Source of the DNA: Campylobacter concisus
GTDB taxonomy: Bacteria > Campylobacterota > Campylobacteria > Campylobacterales > Campylobacteraceae
Reading direction: 5' to 3'
Assembly: GCF_015229955.1 (NCBI RefSeq)
Contig: NZ_JAAKYZ010000001.1
Span: 744,001-808,000 of the forward strand
DNA: 64,000 nucleotides
Shown here: positions 46,445-55,065 of the stretch, piece by piece
Layout: the number at the start of each line of letters is the position of its first letter
Position numbering within the stretch: the stretch's first letter is position 1
Notes under the pieces: generated by a model
The model's database searches: none
The model's input: the letters and a program-made list of their open reading frames with translations, nothing else
Told to the model about the DNA's origin: nothing
Position numbers and translations under genes: made by a program

Positions 46445-46579
46445 ATTTTTACCTTTAAATTTATACAAATTTTTAAGGCGTATTTTAGCGATACTTTCTT
46501 TTAAAATATCTAAAAATGAGCGTTTTGACTGGAAAAATAAAGAATGTGATTTAGGAATTTAAAGAATTTTAAAAAGGAA

Positions 46580-46603
46580 AAAGCCATATAAAAATATGGC
46601 TTT
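46580..46603 (-). terminator. Intrinsic terminator of atpB
   Basis: AAAGCCATA / TATGGCTTT form a 9-bp perfect stem with a 6-base loop just after the atpB stop. On the minus strand it continues TTCCTTTTT. It lies between atpB and gatB. Confidence 0.75.
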
Positions 46604-46608
46604 AAATT

Positions 46609-47292
46609 TTAATGCTCGTGCTCACTAATAGCAATGGCACCAGCTAGATAAACGTAAGTTAGCATCATAAAGATAAATGTTTGCAAAACAGCCATAAGCG
46701 TTAGAAGCGCAAAAGCTGGAAGCGGAGCAAACCAAGGTGCAAGTGTAAGCATCGCAAGCAAGAATAGATCATCTCCCTTGATATTACCAAAAAGACGAAA
46801 TGATAGCGAAACTACACGTGAAAGATGCGAGATGACTTCAACTGGAAACATAATAGGAGCTAGAAATTTATTCGGCCCCATAAAGTGTCCAAAGTATTTA
46901 AAAAATCCATTTTCTCTAATGCCCTCAAAGTTGTAATAAATAAATACAACTAAAGCCAAAACTAGAGTTAAATTTAGACTTGATGTTGGTGACTCAAATC
47001 CAGGAATAATACCTACAACATTTGAAAAAAATACAATAAAACCGATAGTTGCAACAAGTGGAAGATATTTCCTAGCTAGTTTTTCACTGCCTAAAGTATC
47101 TCTTCCCATCGATATAACGCCCTCCAAATAAGCTTCAACTATATTTTGAAGACCTCTTGGCACAAGTTGCATCTTACTCCTTGCTATATAAGCAACTATG
47201 ATAACAATCAAAGCCACAAGCAGAAAGTGAAACGCATAGATAAAGGCGTGGGAGCTATTTAGAAAATTTGAAAATAGAAACAAATCTTTCAT
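46609..47292 (-). CDS. atpB: F-type ATP synthase subunit a
   Basis: Subunit a provides the proton half-channels facing the c-ring. The 227-aa protein has about six membrane helices. The essential arginine lies in [22 protein letters not shown] near residue 165, and the last helix ends in [18 protein letters not shown]. It is a lone gene, separated from other F-ATPase genes as is usual in Campylobacter, and has its own terminator. Confidence 0.95.
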   Translation of the reverse strand: MKDLFLFSNFLNSSHAFIYAFHFLLVALIVIIVAYIARSKMQLVPRGLQNIVEAYLEGVISMGRDTLGSEKLARKYLPLVATIGFIVFFSNVVGIIPGFESPTSSLNLTLVLALVVFIYYNFEGIRENGFFKYFGHFMGPNKFLAPIMFPVEVISHLSRVVSLSFRLFGNIKGDDLFLLAMLTLAPWFAPLPAFALLTLMAVLQTFIFMMLTYVYLAGAIAISEHEH

Positions 47293-47357
47293 TAATTTAC
47301 CTTGGATTTAGAATTTTGCGTGATTGTAACAAAATTATTGTTAAAACATTTTTAATT

Positions 47358-48119
47358 TTAAACTCTGAAATAATCGAAAATCAATTTACAAATAGTCACT
47401 GCAACTACCACTAGAAACATTGTTCTAATAAATTTAACCTCTTTTTTAATGACAAGATTTGATCCAAAATATGCGCCTAAAATTTGACCAACTGCCATCA
47501 AAAGTCCAACAGCCCAAAGCATCTGTCCGCCAGCTATAAAAATGCCAAGAGCAACGATATTGCTAGTAAAATTTAAGAGTTTTGTATGAGCGACGGCCTT
47601 TTTTAAATTTAGCCCAATTAATGCCACTATCGCAAATGTCCAAAAAGAGCCTGTTCCTGGACCAAAAAAACCATCATAAAAGCCAAGTATCAGCCCAAAA
47701 ACTACATAAAATAGCTTTTCATTCATCTTTGCGGCTCTATCATTTTCGCCGACTTTTGGCATAAAAAGCGTGTAGATGAAAATAGCAATCAGCAAAAATG
47801 GGATAATTATCTTTAAAAAATTTGTATTTAAAAATAGAATAACCACTGCTCCAATGATAGCTCCAATGAAAGTAAAAACGATACCTACAAAGCACTCTTT
47901 ATAATTAATTAATCCCCGTTTTGTGAAATTTAGAGTCGCTGTAAAGCTGCCAAAGACACCTTGAAGCTTATTTGTACCAAGCGCAAGATGTGGTGGTACG
48001 CCCATCGCCATAATAGCTGGAAGCGTTATAAGGCCGCCTCCACCAGCGATAGAATCGATAAAACCACCTAAAAACGCGGCTACAAAAAAAACAACATAAC
48101 TAAGTAGATTAAATTCCAT
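47358..48119 (-). CDS. TSUP/TauE-SafE family membrane transporter
   Basis: The 253-aa integral membrane protein belongs to the sulfite-exporter family, which moves sulfur oxyanions or related organic anions. The first repeat has AFLGGFIDSIAGGGGLITLPAIMAMGVPPHLALGTNKL, whose GGGGLITLP and GTNKL are hallmarks, mirrored in the second half by GFYDGFFGPGTGSF and TKLLNFTSN. About eight helices are visible. The substrate cannot be read from sequence. Confidence 0.88.
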   Translation of the reverse strand: MEFNLLSYVVFFVAAFLGGFIDSIAGGGGLITLPAIMAMGVPPHLALGTNKLQGVFGSFTATLNFTKRGLINYKECFVGIVFTFIGAIIGAVVILFLNTNFLKIIIPFLLIAIFIYTLFMPKVGENDRAAKMNEKLFYVVFGLILGFYDGFFGPGTGSFWTFAIVALIGLNLKKAVAHTKLLNFTSNIVALGIFIAGGQMLWAVGLLMAVGQILGAYFGSNLVIKKEVKFIRTMFLVVVAVTICKLIFDYFRV

Positions 48120-48230
48120 TTTTTTACTCTTTTGATAATTGAAATAAAAGCAGATTGTAATTTATTTGTACTTATCTTTTTGTAAAATTTTTATATTTGA
48201 AATGAGAGATTTTTAAAATTTATAAATTTT

Positions 48231-48267
48231 AACGAGCCTTTAGATCTAGCCCAAAGACTCGCTTACT
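48231..48267 (-). terminator. Candidate hairpin after sodC
   Basis: Arms AACGAGCCTTTAG and CCCAAAGACTCGCTT pair with few mismatches, 10-45 bp beyond the sodC stop. On the minus strand the stem is followed by AAAATTTATAAATTTT rather than a clean T-run, so its role as a terminator is probable, not certain. Confidence 0.45.
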
Positions 48268-48274
48268 AAAGTGA

Positions 48275-48811
48275 TTACTTAATAACGCCACAAAGCATTC
48301 TAGCGCCACCACCGCCAAGGGCTTTTGGGTTGTCGCTGTGATTGTCGCCACCAACATGAACCATTAGTGAGTGACCTTTTAGCTCATCAAGACTTTTTAT
48401 CTTTGGAGCTAGTACTGGATAGTTCGCATTGCCCTCAGCATCTACATAAAGTGCTGGCAAATCACCTTTGTGACCTTTGTCATCCCAAGCAAAAGAGTGC
48501 ATCTTTGTGCCAGCTGGATCCCAGTGACCGCCTGCTTTCATGCCAAGACCTTTTTCAGTCGCACCACAGTCAGCATTTTCATGGATGTGAAAGCCGTGTA
48601 GTCCTGCAGTAAGTCCTTTTAAATTTGGAAAAAATGCAACGCCGTAATTTGTCTTAACAGCTACTACTTCGCCGACACTCTTGTCGCCCTTCTCGCTTAG
48701 CTCATTAACAGGTATAACTAGATGTTCGCCAGCCTTTGGATCAAAGTGATGACCTTCGTGAGCAAAAAGCAAAGTTCCTAAAACTGCACTTAGTAAAACG
48801 ATTTTTTTCAT
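48275..48811 (-). CDS. sodC: Periplasmic Cu/Zn superoxide dismutase
   Basis: SodC removes superoxide in the periplasm. A signal peptide ([19 protein letters not shown]) precedes the mature enzyme. Metal ligands lie in [14 protein letters not shown] near residue 93, [14 protein letters not shown] near residue 111 and the C-terminal [12 protein letters not shown] near residue 150. The disulfide cysteines are ENADC and RMLCGV. The length of 178 aa is normal. AAGGAG lies upstream of the ATG. It is apparently monocistronic. Confidence 0.96.
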   Translation of the reverse strand: MKKIVLLSAVLGTLLFAHEGHHFDPKAGEHLVIPVNELSEKGDKSVGEVVAVKTNYGVAFFPNLKGLTAGLHGFHIHENADCGATEKGLGMKAGGHWDPAGTKMHSFAWDDKGHKGDLPALYVDAEGNANYPVLAPKIKSLDELKGHSLMVHVGGDNHSDNPKALGGGGARMLCGVIK

Positions 48812-48877
48812 ACAAGCTCCTTATGGATAAAATTGTATGGCAAGTCTACCCTAAATTTAAAAATTTAGCAATAATTT

Positions 48878-49645
48878 TTATTGATTGAGATTTTTTACGA
48901 TAGTTTCTAGCTCTTTGCTCTGCCCTATTCTATAAAGTGCAAAGTCGTATTTTATCGGGTCTAGCTCATCAAATTCTCTAAGTTTTTTTGTAAGATCCAT
49001 GACTGCTTTGAAATCGTAGCTCTTTCTATTTATAAGTCCTAAATTTAAAGAAACCCTATGCGTGTGCACGTCAAGTGGCATCAAAAGCCTATCTTTTGGT
49101 AAATTTTTAAATAGCCCAAGGTCAATGTCGCTATCTCTAACCATCCAGCGAAGATACATATTGTATCGTTTATATGGGCTTTGTGGCTCTTTACTAAAGC
49201 TCTTGCCAAAGAAAAACTCATATCCGTCCGAGCGGTAAGAATTTAGCCCATAAATAAATTTAATAAGCTCATTTACTGCTTCTATCATCTCGCCGTTTTT
49301 TGCAAGACCTTGGCGCAAAATTTGCTCAATATCAGCCTCTTTTTTTAGGCGTGAAAGTGTGATAAAAATTTCTTTTACGTCGTTTTCATTTTGAAAGCGG
49401 TATTTAAAATTTGATAATTTTTTCTTGATATTTTGCTCGCTCTCATCAAGCAGGCTAAATTCAAGCGAATTTAGAAATTTCACTATCATTTTTGCGTTGC
49501 CGTAAGCAAATAACGCGCAAATGAGTGCTATGTTTGGCTCTTTAAATTTAGTAGCTACTTGAAGAGGATCCGGGGCGTCAAATAGCCCCGAATTTGTATT
49601 TTTACTAATTACGTGTGAGTCTAAAAGGCTCTTTAGCTCGCTCAT
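48878..49645 (-). CDS. TIGR02757-type conserved protein
   Basis: This 255-aa soluble protein resembles the TIGR02757 family found in epsilonproteobacteria and Bacteroidetes, with PSPYKR-like SPYKRYNMYLRWMVRDSDIDLGLF near residue 160 and DVHTHRVSLNLGLINR near residue 190. The family has HhH-GPD-like helical character, but no catalytic activity is established. Its ATG overlaps the flgK stop by four bases, so it is read at the end of the flgIJMNK operon without an obvious flagellar role. Confidence 0.75.
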   Translation of the reverse strand: MSELKSLLDSHVISKNTNSGLFDAPDPLQVATKFKEPNIALICALFAYGNAKMIVKFLNSLEFSLLDESEQNIKKKLSNFKYRFQNENDVKEIFITLSRLKKEADIEQILRQGLAKNGEMIEAVNELIKFIYGLNSYRSDGYEFFFGKSFSKEPQSPYKRYNMYLRWMVRDSDIDLGLFKNLPKDRLLMPLDVHTHRVSLNLGLINRKSYDFKAVMDLTKKLREFDELDPIKYDFALYRIGQSKELETIVKNLNQ

Positions 49646-51513
49646 TGTTTTAGTGAAAGAAGCGTGTCAAGCATTTGATCAACGGTTGTGATGATCTTTG
49701 CCGCTGCGCCGTAACTTGCTTGAAAGCGGATCAAATTTGTAAGCTCTTCATTGGTATCTACGCCACTTGTTGATTGAAATTCCTCTTCAGCTGTCTTTTG
49801 CAAAGACGTATTTGTGTCGTGGATAGTATTATTTGCCTCTGTATCACTCGCCATGTCAGTCGTAAGATAGCGGTAATATCCCTCGATCGTCTCATCTCTA
49901 TCAAGTGCTATGCCACTTGAGTAAAAGGTCTGCTTTTGATACTGAAGCTGGATCATTTTATTTGCAACCTCATTATTTCCGATAACTGGCTTTGAGTAGG
50001 CACGAAGCTTTGTGTGGTCTTGGGTAAAATTTTGATTTATGCCGATACTATTTGAGTCAGTACCTGAAAAAAATCTATTTATGCCAACAGCGCCTGGAAA
50101 ATTTGTACCGTGATCGACTATTGATATGCTATAAAGCCCTTGAGCTTGTTTTGGAATGAGAGAAAATGTGCCTTTTTTAGTATTTTTATCATAAAAATAT
50201 GACGCCTCAAAAAAGTCATCAACGTCATTTAGCATATTATTGTCTTTATTGTCATCTGAGTTTGAGTTAAAGTCTTTGACGATAGAGTTGCCATATCTTG
50301 TATCATTCATCGTCGTCGTACCATTTACATTTATAGTTTTTCTGGCCACGACATTGCCTTTGTTATCATAAACAATAGCTTCAAAACTTCCGTTTCTTAT
50401 ACTATTATCATGATTCATCAACGTCTTATCGCCTTCTAAATAACTTATCGGATCTGAGTTAGAAATTTCAACTGCGGATTCGGCATAGATATTATTTGTA
50501 CTTGTTATCAATGTTTTACTAAATGTATTTAAATTATCAATGTATTTTTGGATCGTTCCGTCGCTAAATTTATCATTATCTGGCTCGTAGTTTCGGCCCC
50601 TAAGATCAAGTGCAGCTCCGATTTTACCGCCTGTGATCTTTTCTTCCATTGGGATTCTTCTGCCATCTTCTCTTTCATAATAAATTTTTGTATATCGTCC
50701 ACTTTCAGTTGAACTCATAGAAATTTCGTGAAAATTTACACCATCAACGATACTTACGCCACCAATGTTTAGATTGTAGTATTTTCCTTGATCTGTTATT
50801 CCTGTATCTACCCTAGAATTGCTCTTTAGATCGCTTTTATAAACTGCTGTATTTACCAGCTTTGACATAGCAAGCTCAAGCTCATCACGTTTATCACGAA
50901 GATCATTTGCATTTATTTTTATACCAGCATCCGCGCCTGATTCTATTCTTTGGATTTGCTTATTAATGTTTGCTATTTGTCTGCCTAGCGAATTTATCTC
51001 TTTTATATTTATTTTTATCGTTTCATCAATCTTTTCATGCATATCGTAAAGCATCTTTGATGAGCGGTTGATACTTGCAGTCAATACACTTGCTTTATTT
51101 ATCAAATTTACTTTCTGAGCACCTGCATTAGGGTTTGAAGCAAAGTTATTCCACGCGGAAAAATACTCCTGAATATCCTTTACCATTCCATTATCTTTTA
51201 GATCAGGAAAATATTTTGTAGCTTCTTGCAAAATTCTTTGTTTATAGGCTGTATTTTCTAAATTTGACGATGAGTATTTTAGTCTTGAGTAGGCAAACTC
51301 ATCATGAAGCCTTGTTATAGTATCTACTTGCGTGCCTGTACCAACTCCGCCAGGTACTGTATTCATCGCTGGAGATGCGGATTGGACAACACGCTGCCTT
51401 GTATAGTAGTTGCTATCAGCGTTTGCGATATTATTTCCGGTTGTACTTATTTGAAGCTGGGCCGCATTTAGTCCTGAAACACCCGTGCCTAATGACATAA
51501 AAATATTAGCCAT
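49642..51513 (-). CDS. flgK: Flagellar hook-associated protein 1 FlgK
   Basis: FlgK (HAP1) forms the first hook-filament junction layer. The 623-aa protein begins MSLGTGVSGLNAAQLQIST, with the rod/hook N-terminal motif and TGNNIANADSNYYTRQRV. It ends in the conserved heptad-rich NLIRFQASYGAAAKIITT and VDQMLDTLLSLK. The central, variable region (about residues 180-540) is the exposed part. It follows flgN by three bases. FlgN is its export chaperone. Confidence 0.95.
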   Translation of the reverse strand: MANIFMSLGTGVSGLNAAQLQISTTGNNIANADSNYYTRQRVVQSASPAMNTVPGGVGTGTQVDTITRLHDEFAYSRLKYSSSNLENTAYKQRILQEATKYFPDLKDNGMVKDIQEYFSAWNNFASNPNAGAQKVNLINKASVLTASINRSSKMLYDMHEKIDETIKINIKEINSLGRQIANINKQIQRIESGADAGIKINANDLRDKRDELELAMSKLVNTAVYKSDLKSNSRVDTGITDQGKYYNLNIGGVSIVDGVNFHEISMSSTESGRYTKIYYEREDGRRIPMEEKITGGKIGAALDLRGRNYEPDNDKFSDGTIQKYIDNLNTFSKTLITSTNNIYAESAVEISNSDPISYLEGDKTLMNHDNSIRNGSFEAIVYDNKGNVVARKTINVNGTTTMNDTRYGNSIVKDFNSNSDDNKDNNMLNDVDDFFEASYFYDKNTKKGTFSLIPKQAQGLYSISIVDHGTNFPGAVGINRFFSGTDSNSIGINQNFTQDHTKLRAYSKPVIGNNEVANKMIQLQYQKQTFYSSGIALDRDETIEGYYRYLTTDMASDTEANNTIHDTNTSLQKTAEEEFQSTSGVDTNEELTNLIRFQASYGAAAKIITTVDQMLDTLLSLKQ

Positions 51514-51516
51514 TTT

Positions 51517-51948
51517 TTAAACCCTTGATTTATAAAAATTATTATCTATGCTATTTCCATCTTGGCCGTATTCACTTGTTTTAGTTCCAAAAATTTTTTC
51601 ATTAAGTGAGTCAAAAAATTCTTTAACAGCAACAACATGTCTTGCATATTCTTTATTAACTTTATGTAAATTTTCAAGCTTTGAACGCATAAGTACAAGC
51701 TTTGACTTCACTTCATCGTCTAAAACAGTAGCAAGTGTAGTCGTACCGCTCTCTTTTGATACCTTTAAAAGCTCTTTATCTAGTGCTCTTTTTGTATCTT
51801 CAAATGCACGAACTAAGGCATTTTTTTTCTTTACACTCTCATCAACGCTTGAGTGCTTAGCCTCTTTTATATTTGCGATATCTTGTATGGTTAAATTTAT
51901 GAGCTCATCAAGCTCGCCTATAGCCTCGTCCAAAAGCTTTTTTATCAT
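51517..51948 (-). CDS. flgN: Flagellar export chaperone FlgN-like
   Basis: The 143-aa, largely helical and charged protein (LLDEAIGELDELINLTIQD, heptad-like throughout) sits exactly between flgM and flgK, where C. jejuni encodes the FlgK/FlgL chaperone FlgN. Sequence identity of chaperones in this family is low, so position and helical character carry the call. The start ATG is preceded by AAGGAA. No unusual features. Confidence 0.78.
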   Translation of the reverse strand: MIKKLLDEAIGELDELINLTIQDIANIKEAKHSSVDESVKKKNALVRAFEDTKRALDKELLKVSKESGTTTLATVLDDEVKSKLVLMRSKLENLHKVNKEYARHVVAVKEFFDSLNEKIFGTKTSEYGQDGNSIDNNFYKSRV

Positions 51949-51961
51949 TTAAATTCCTTAA

Positions 51962-52165
51962 TTACAGCAGCGCATCAGCCACAGCCCTAGCCGTTTTTGA
52001 GATATCAACCTGATAAGTGCCATTTGCTATGGCATCAGCTATCTCTTTTAGCTTTGCGTTTTCGTTTGTTCTTACTTCTTTACTCTGAGTTTCGACCTTG
52101 GCATCGCTATTTTTATTTAGCGTATTTGCCTGAAAATTTGGTCTTTGGTTCAAAGGTGTTATCAT
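51962..52165 (-). CDS. flgM: Anti-sigma-28 factor FlgM
   Basis: FlgM binds FliA (sigma-28) and holds back late flagellar genes until the hook is complete. The short product (67 aa from the ATG at 52165; 69 aa from 52171) has an N-terminal disordered segment and a C-terminal binding helix region NAKLKEIADAIANGTYQVDISKTARAVADALL, whose YQVDISKTARAVADAL fits the FlgM family. GAGG is seven bases before the 52165 ATG but touches the 52171 ATG, so I use 52165. A sigma-28 promoter lies just upstream, giving feedback control. Confidence 0.85.
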   Translation of the reverse strand: MITPLNQRPNFQANTLNKNSDAKVETQSKEVRTNENAKLKEIADAIANGTYQVDISKTARAVADALL

Positions 52166-52200
52166 ATTCATACCTCTTAAAATAAAATATTTATATCACT

Positions 52201-52227
52201 ACATCGGCAGAATATAAATTTACTTAA
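52201..52227 (-). promoter_or_regulatory. Sigma-28 (FliA) promoter of flgM
   Basis: The minus strand reads TTAA, 15 bases, then GCCGATGT (52201-52208), matching the epsilonproteobacterial FliA consensus TAAA-N15-GCCGATAA with small deviations. It lies in the 52-bp gap between flgJ and flgM, so flgM can be read from the upstream sigma-54 operon and from its own class 3 promoter. Confidence 0.7.
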
Positions 52228-52523
52228 GAGTCTCTCTTTAAAAAATCGTACAAAAGTTCTGAAAAACCAAGATTTCCACTCAATGCTTTACTCATTGCAT
52301 CGTTATACATTGACCTATAGATATCGCTACCAGCAGCTTTTGGATATAGCGAGTTGTGCTCATCTTCTTTTAAAGCAATATCAAGTACAGCCTTTACCAT
52401 ATATGCCTCAAACGCATCGGTTTGCTCTTTTAAAAGTGCATCTTGTTTAGCATTTGCATTTTTTATCTTATTTGTTGAAATTTCATTGTATGAATTTAGC
52501 GCTAAGGTGTTATCTATTTGCAT
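52224..52523 (-). CDS. flgJ: Rod-binding protein FlgJ, short form without muramidase domain
   Basis: This 99-aa protein matches only the N-terminal rod-cap/chaperone half of FlgJ ([22 protein letters not shown], then [23 protein letters not shown]). The peptidoglycan hydrolase half present in enterobacterial FlgJ is absent, as is usual in epsilonproteobacteria, where another enzyme must open the wall. Its ATG overlaps the flgI stop (TAATG). Confidence 0.85.
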   Translation of the reverse strand: MQIDNTLALNSYNEISTNKIKNANAKQDALLKEQTDAFEAYMVKAVLDIALKEDEHNSLYPKAAGSDIYRSMYNDAMSKALSGNLGFSELLYDFLKRDS

Positions 52524-53575
52524 TATATTATCTCCAAATCAACCTGTATCGCACCAACTCGCTTTAAATTTTCAAGTATCGATATGATATCGCTTGGTGT
52601 TGCCCCAAGCTTATTTAAAGCTCTTGTTACGTTTGCAACGGTTGTTTTTTCGCCTGAAATTTTAAGTAAATTTTGACTAGGTGCGACAGACGTATCACTT
52701 CCTATATTTACATCATTTTGCGCTGCCTCATCGTAGCTATTTGGCTCTATTTTTATTGTGATTGCACCATGCGTTAAGACAACTGGACTAACCACAGCAT
52801 TTATGCCACTTACTATCGTGCCAGTTCTTTCATCAACCACTATCTTCTCATCTGGCTTATACTCCACATCAAGATCAAGCACAGCGCTTGCAAGCTCGAT
52901 AATACTAACATCATCTGGCTTTTTAACGATAACCGTTCTTGGATCGATCGCCTTTGCGGCATCATCAGAAATATTTGCATTTATAGCATTTTGGATATCA
53001 AGAGCAGTTTTAAAATTTGTATCTTTTAGGCTTAGTCTTATGTTATCTTGATTGTAAATATCATAAGTTACTTCTCGTTCAACCAAAGCTCCATTTAGAA
53101 TAGAGCCAACGGTCGGGTGATTGCCACCTGATCTACCCACGCTTTTACCACCGATGCTTAAAGCACCCTGAGCCAAAGCGTAAATATCACCATCAACGCC
53201 TTTTAGTGGCGTCATTAGAAGAGTACCACCTTGCAAACTTTTTGCATCGCCAATAGATGAGATAACGACATCAAGCTTATTGCCATGCCTTGCAAATGCA
53301 GGAAGCTTAGCTGTTACCATAACAGCAGCTGCGTTTTTTGACTTGATATCATCTGGATTTATCTTTACGTTTACACCTTGAAGCATGTTTGATAAAGACT
53401 GGATCGTAAATTTTGACGTTGAGCCATCACCTGTGCCGTTTAGTCCGACAACTAGGCCGTAGCCTATTAGCTGGTTATCTCTTACGCCAACTATGCTTGC
53501 AAGCTCTTTTATCTGCGTAGCAAAGGCTGAAGTAGCTATCACTGAAGCTGCTACAAAAGATAAAAATTTTTTCAT
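52523..53575 (-). CDS. flgI: Flagellar P-ring protein FlgI
   Basis: FlgI forms the periplasmic P-ring around the rod. A Sec signal ([18 protein letters not shown]) precedes [28 protein letters not shown], the family signature, followed by [29 protein letters not shown]. The C-terminal end [31 protein letters not shown] is typical. The length of 350 aa is normal. It heads the flgI-flgJ-flgM-flgN-flgK operon under a sigma-54 promoter. Confidence 0.96.
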   Translation of the reverse strand: MKKFLSFVAASVIATSAFATQIKELASIVGVRDNQLIGYGLVVGLNGTGDGSTSKFTIQSLSNMLQGVNVKINPDDIKSKNAAAVMVTAKLPAFARHGNKLDVVISSIGDAKSLQGGTLLMTPLKGVDGDIYALAQGALSIGGKSVGRSGGNHPTVGSILNGALVEREVTYDIYNQDNIRLSLKDTNFKTALDIQNAINANISDDAAKAIDPRTVIVKKPDDVSIIELASAVLDLDVEYKPDEKIVVDERTGTIVSGINAVVSPVVLTHGAITIKIEPNSYDEAAQNDVNIGSDTSVAPSQNLLKISGEKTTVANVTRALNKLGATPSDIISILENLKRVGAIQVDLEII

Positions 53576-53610
53576 ATTTTTTCCTAAAATTTAGCTATTT
53601 TAGGTTTTTA

Positions 53611-53628
53611 AAGCAAAAGATGTTCCAA
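53611..53628 (-). promoter_or_regulatory. Sigma-54 (RpoN) promoter of the flgI operon
   Basis: The minus strand reads TTGGAACATCTTTTGCTT, an exact match to the Campylobacter RpoN consensus TTGGAAC-R-N4-TTGCTT, 36 bp before the flgI ATG. This is the clearest promoter in the window. Confidence 0.9.
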
Positions 53629-53639
53629 ATTTTTATAAA

Positions 53640-54206
53640 TTATTGGAAGTAAGAGAGCGAAGTAGCTCCAAATTTTTTAAATTTTACAAGCTTATATGTA
53701 GAAATTTCATCGCTAAATTTAAAGTCGCTGTTGTGCTCAAAAACTATCATATAAATTTTCTCTTTTTTTAACTGCGAGATTAAATTTACAAGTTTTTCGT
53801 AGATATCATCAAAGCCAGCTCTTATGTCAAATGGCGGATCAAGGTAGAGCAAGACTTTACCACTTTGAGAATTTACAAGATCAGGCAAGACAGAAAAAGT
53901 ATCGCCATTTATCGCTTTTAAATTTGAGCATTCTAGGCTTGCAAGGTTGCTTTGCGTGATCTTAAAAGCGGCTCTATCTTTTTCGATAGCGATAACCTCA
54001 CGTGCTCCGTTGCTAACGGCCTCGCTTGCCATCACGCCACTTCCACCAAAACCCTCTATAAATGTAAGTGAGTAAATTTCATCTCTAATGACGTTAAAAA
54101 ATGACTCTTTTACGATGCTTTTTGTGCTTCTAGTCGTGCTTAGACTTGGAAGTTCAAGCCTTTTGCCTTTAAATTTACCACTTGAAATTTTAGTGTAAAG
54201 CTTCAC
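53640..54206 (-). CDS. rsmD: 16S rRNA (guanine(966)-N2)-methyltransferase RsmD-like
   Basis: RsmD methylates G966 of 16S rRNA in the assembled small subunit. The 188-aa protein has the family N-terminus SGKFKGKRLELPSLSTTRSTKSIVKESFFN, the SAM motif FIEGFGGSGVMASEAVSNGA near residue 50, and the catalytic motif LYLDPPFD near residue 120. It starts inside the end of the upstream hypothetical gene (four-base overlap). Confidence 0.88.
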   Translation of the reverse strand: MKLYTKISSGKFKGKRLELPSLSTTRSTKSIVKESFFNVIRDEIYSLTFIEGFGGSGVMASEAVSNGAREVIAIEKDRAAFKITQSNLASLECSNLKAINGDTFSVLPDLVNSQSGKVLLYLDPPFDIRAGFDDIYEKLVNLISQLKKEKIYMIVFEHNSDFKFSDEISTYKLVKFKKFGATSLSYFQ

Positions 54207-54547
54207 TGATTTGCCCTTAAAATTTCAAGTAAATCGGCTTTAAATTTATCTATCAAAAGTGAAATCTTCTCTTCTAAGCCCTTTTCATTTTTAGCTTCAT
54301 TTAGCTCATTTGCTTTTGAAATTTGCATAGCTGAGTAAAATTCTTCAAGCGTATCAAGAAGTGTCGTCTTGTTAAAAGGATGAGAAAGATGAGCATTTTT
54401 CCCTATTATAAATAGTGGTTTTTTTGTCGCAATCTCGCGGTCACTCACTACAAAATCACAATCCTTATGATGAGCAGCCAAATTTCCACAAAAAAGCAAC
54501 AGTGTCTTTTGAAGCAAAATACACTCGCACTCAAATGAAATTTTCAT
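54203..54547 (-). CDS. Conserved Campylobacter protein of unknown function
   Basis: The 114-aa protein is read just before rsmD with a four-base overlap, as in C. jejuni where a similar short gene precedes the methyltransferase. It has no signal peptide or membrane helix. The first half (CDFVVSDREIATKKPLFIIGKNAHLSHPF) looks like a small alpha/beta unit, and the second half is helical and acidic. I do not recognise a function. Confidence 0.65.
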   Translation of the reverse strand: MKISFECECILLQKTLLLFCGNLAAHHKDCDFVVSDREIATKKPLFIIGKNAHLSHPFNKTTLLDTLEEFYSAMQISKANELNEAKNEKGLEEKISLLIDKFKADLLEILRANQ

Positions 54548-54608
54548 ATCTCTTCCTATAAATTTTTGCTCGATTTTAGCCTAAATAATCAAAAATTTGT
54601 ATAAACAC

Positions 54609-54635
54609 TAAAGGATTTTAAAATTTTACCGATGT
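54609..54635 (+). promoter_or_regulatory. Sigma-28 (FliA) promoter of flaG-fliD-fliS
   Basis: TAAA (54609-54612), 15 bases, then ACCGATGT (54628-54635) match the FliA consensus TAAA-N15-GCCGATAA at the spacing and core. It lies 33 bp before the flaG ATG, and TTAAGGAG at 54652-54659 is the ribosome-binding site. Late-class control of flaG is known for Campylobacter. Confidence 0.78.
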
Positions 54636-54667
54636 AGAAGCTAACGTAAGTTTTAAGGAGTAAAACT

Positions 54668-55063
54668 ATGGAAATCTTTAAGGCAGCAGCAAATCAGGTA
54701 CTAGATACGAGCATGAGCACATCTACTCAGCGTCAAATAGATAGCAGACCTATCGAGCATTCTGATGTTAAATTAAGTGCTGATAAAAACAATGAAACCA
54801 AAGATGTTAACGAGCTAGACGGACTTAGCAACGAAGAGCTTGCCAAAAGAACAAGAGAGGTCACTGACAGACTAAACTATCAAATGCAGCAGCTCGATAC
54901 TAATGTAAGATTTGCTTACAACGAGAAGCTAAATTTAATGGTCGTGCAAGTAAAAGACGCTAAAACTGGCGAGGAGATAACACAACTTCCAAGCAAAGAA
55001 GCTATAAGAATAAGCGAGTATTTCAAGGAAAGTATCGGAATACTTTTTGACAAGGAGAGTTAA
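54668..55063 (+). CDS. flaG: FlaG family flagellar protein
   Basis: FlaG limits or tunes flagellar filament length in Campylobacter. The 131-aa protein has a low-complexity polar N-terminus and a conserved C-terminal domain with LNYQMQQLDTNVRFAYNEKLNLMVVQVKDAKTGEEI, then QLPSKEAIRISEYFKESIG, the FlaG hallmark (F-x-x-x-E-x-L-x-x-x-V-x-V-x-D-x-x-T-G-E-x-I-x-x-I/L-P). AAGGAG lies 8 bases upstream. It heads flaG-fliD-fliS-fliT-like. Confidence 0.92.
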   Translation: MEIFKAAANQVLDTSMSTSTQRQIDSRPIEHSDVKLSADKNNETKDVNELDGLSNEELAKRTREVTDRLNYQMQQLDTNVRFAYNEKLNLMVVQVKDAKTGEEITQLPSKEAIRISEYFKESIGILFDKES

Positions 55064-55065
55064 AA

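Noticed and set aside
52224-52523. flgJ as a truncated pseudogene
   Set aside because: The short form without muramidase domain is normal in epsilonproteobacteria, and the gene is coupled and intact.
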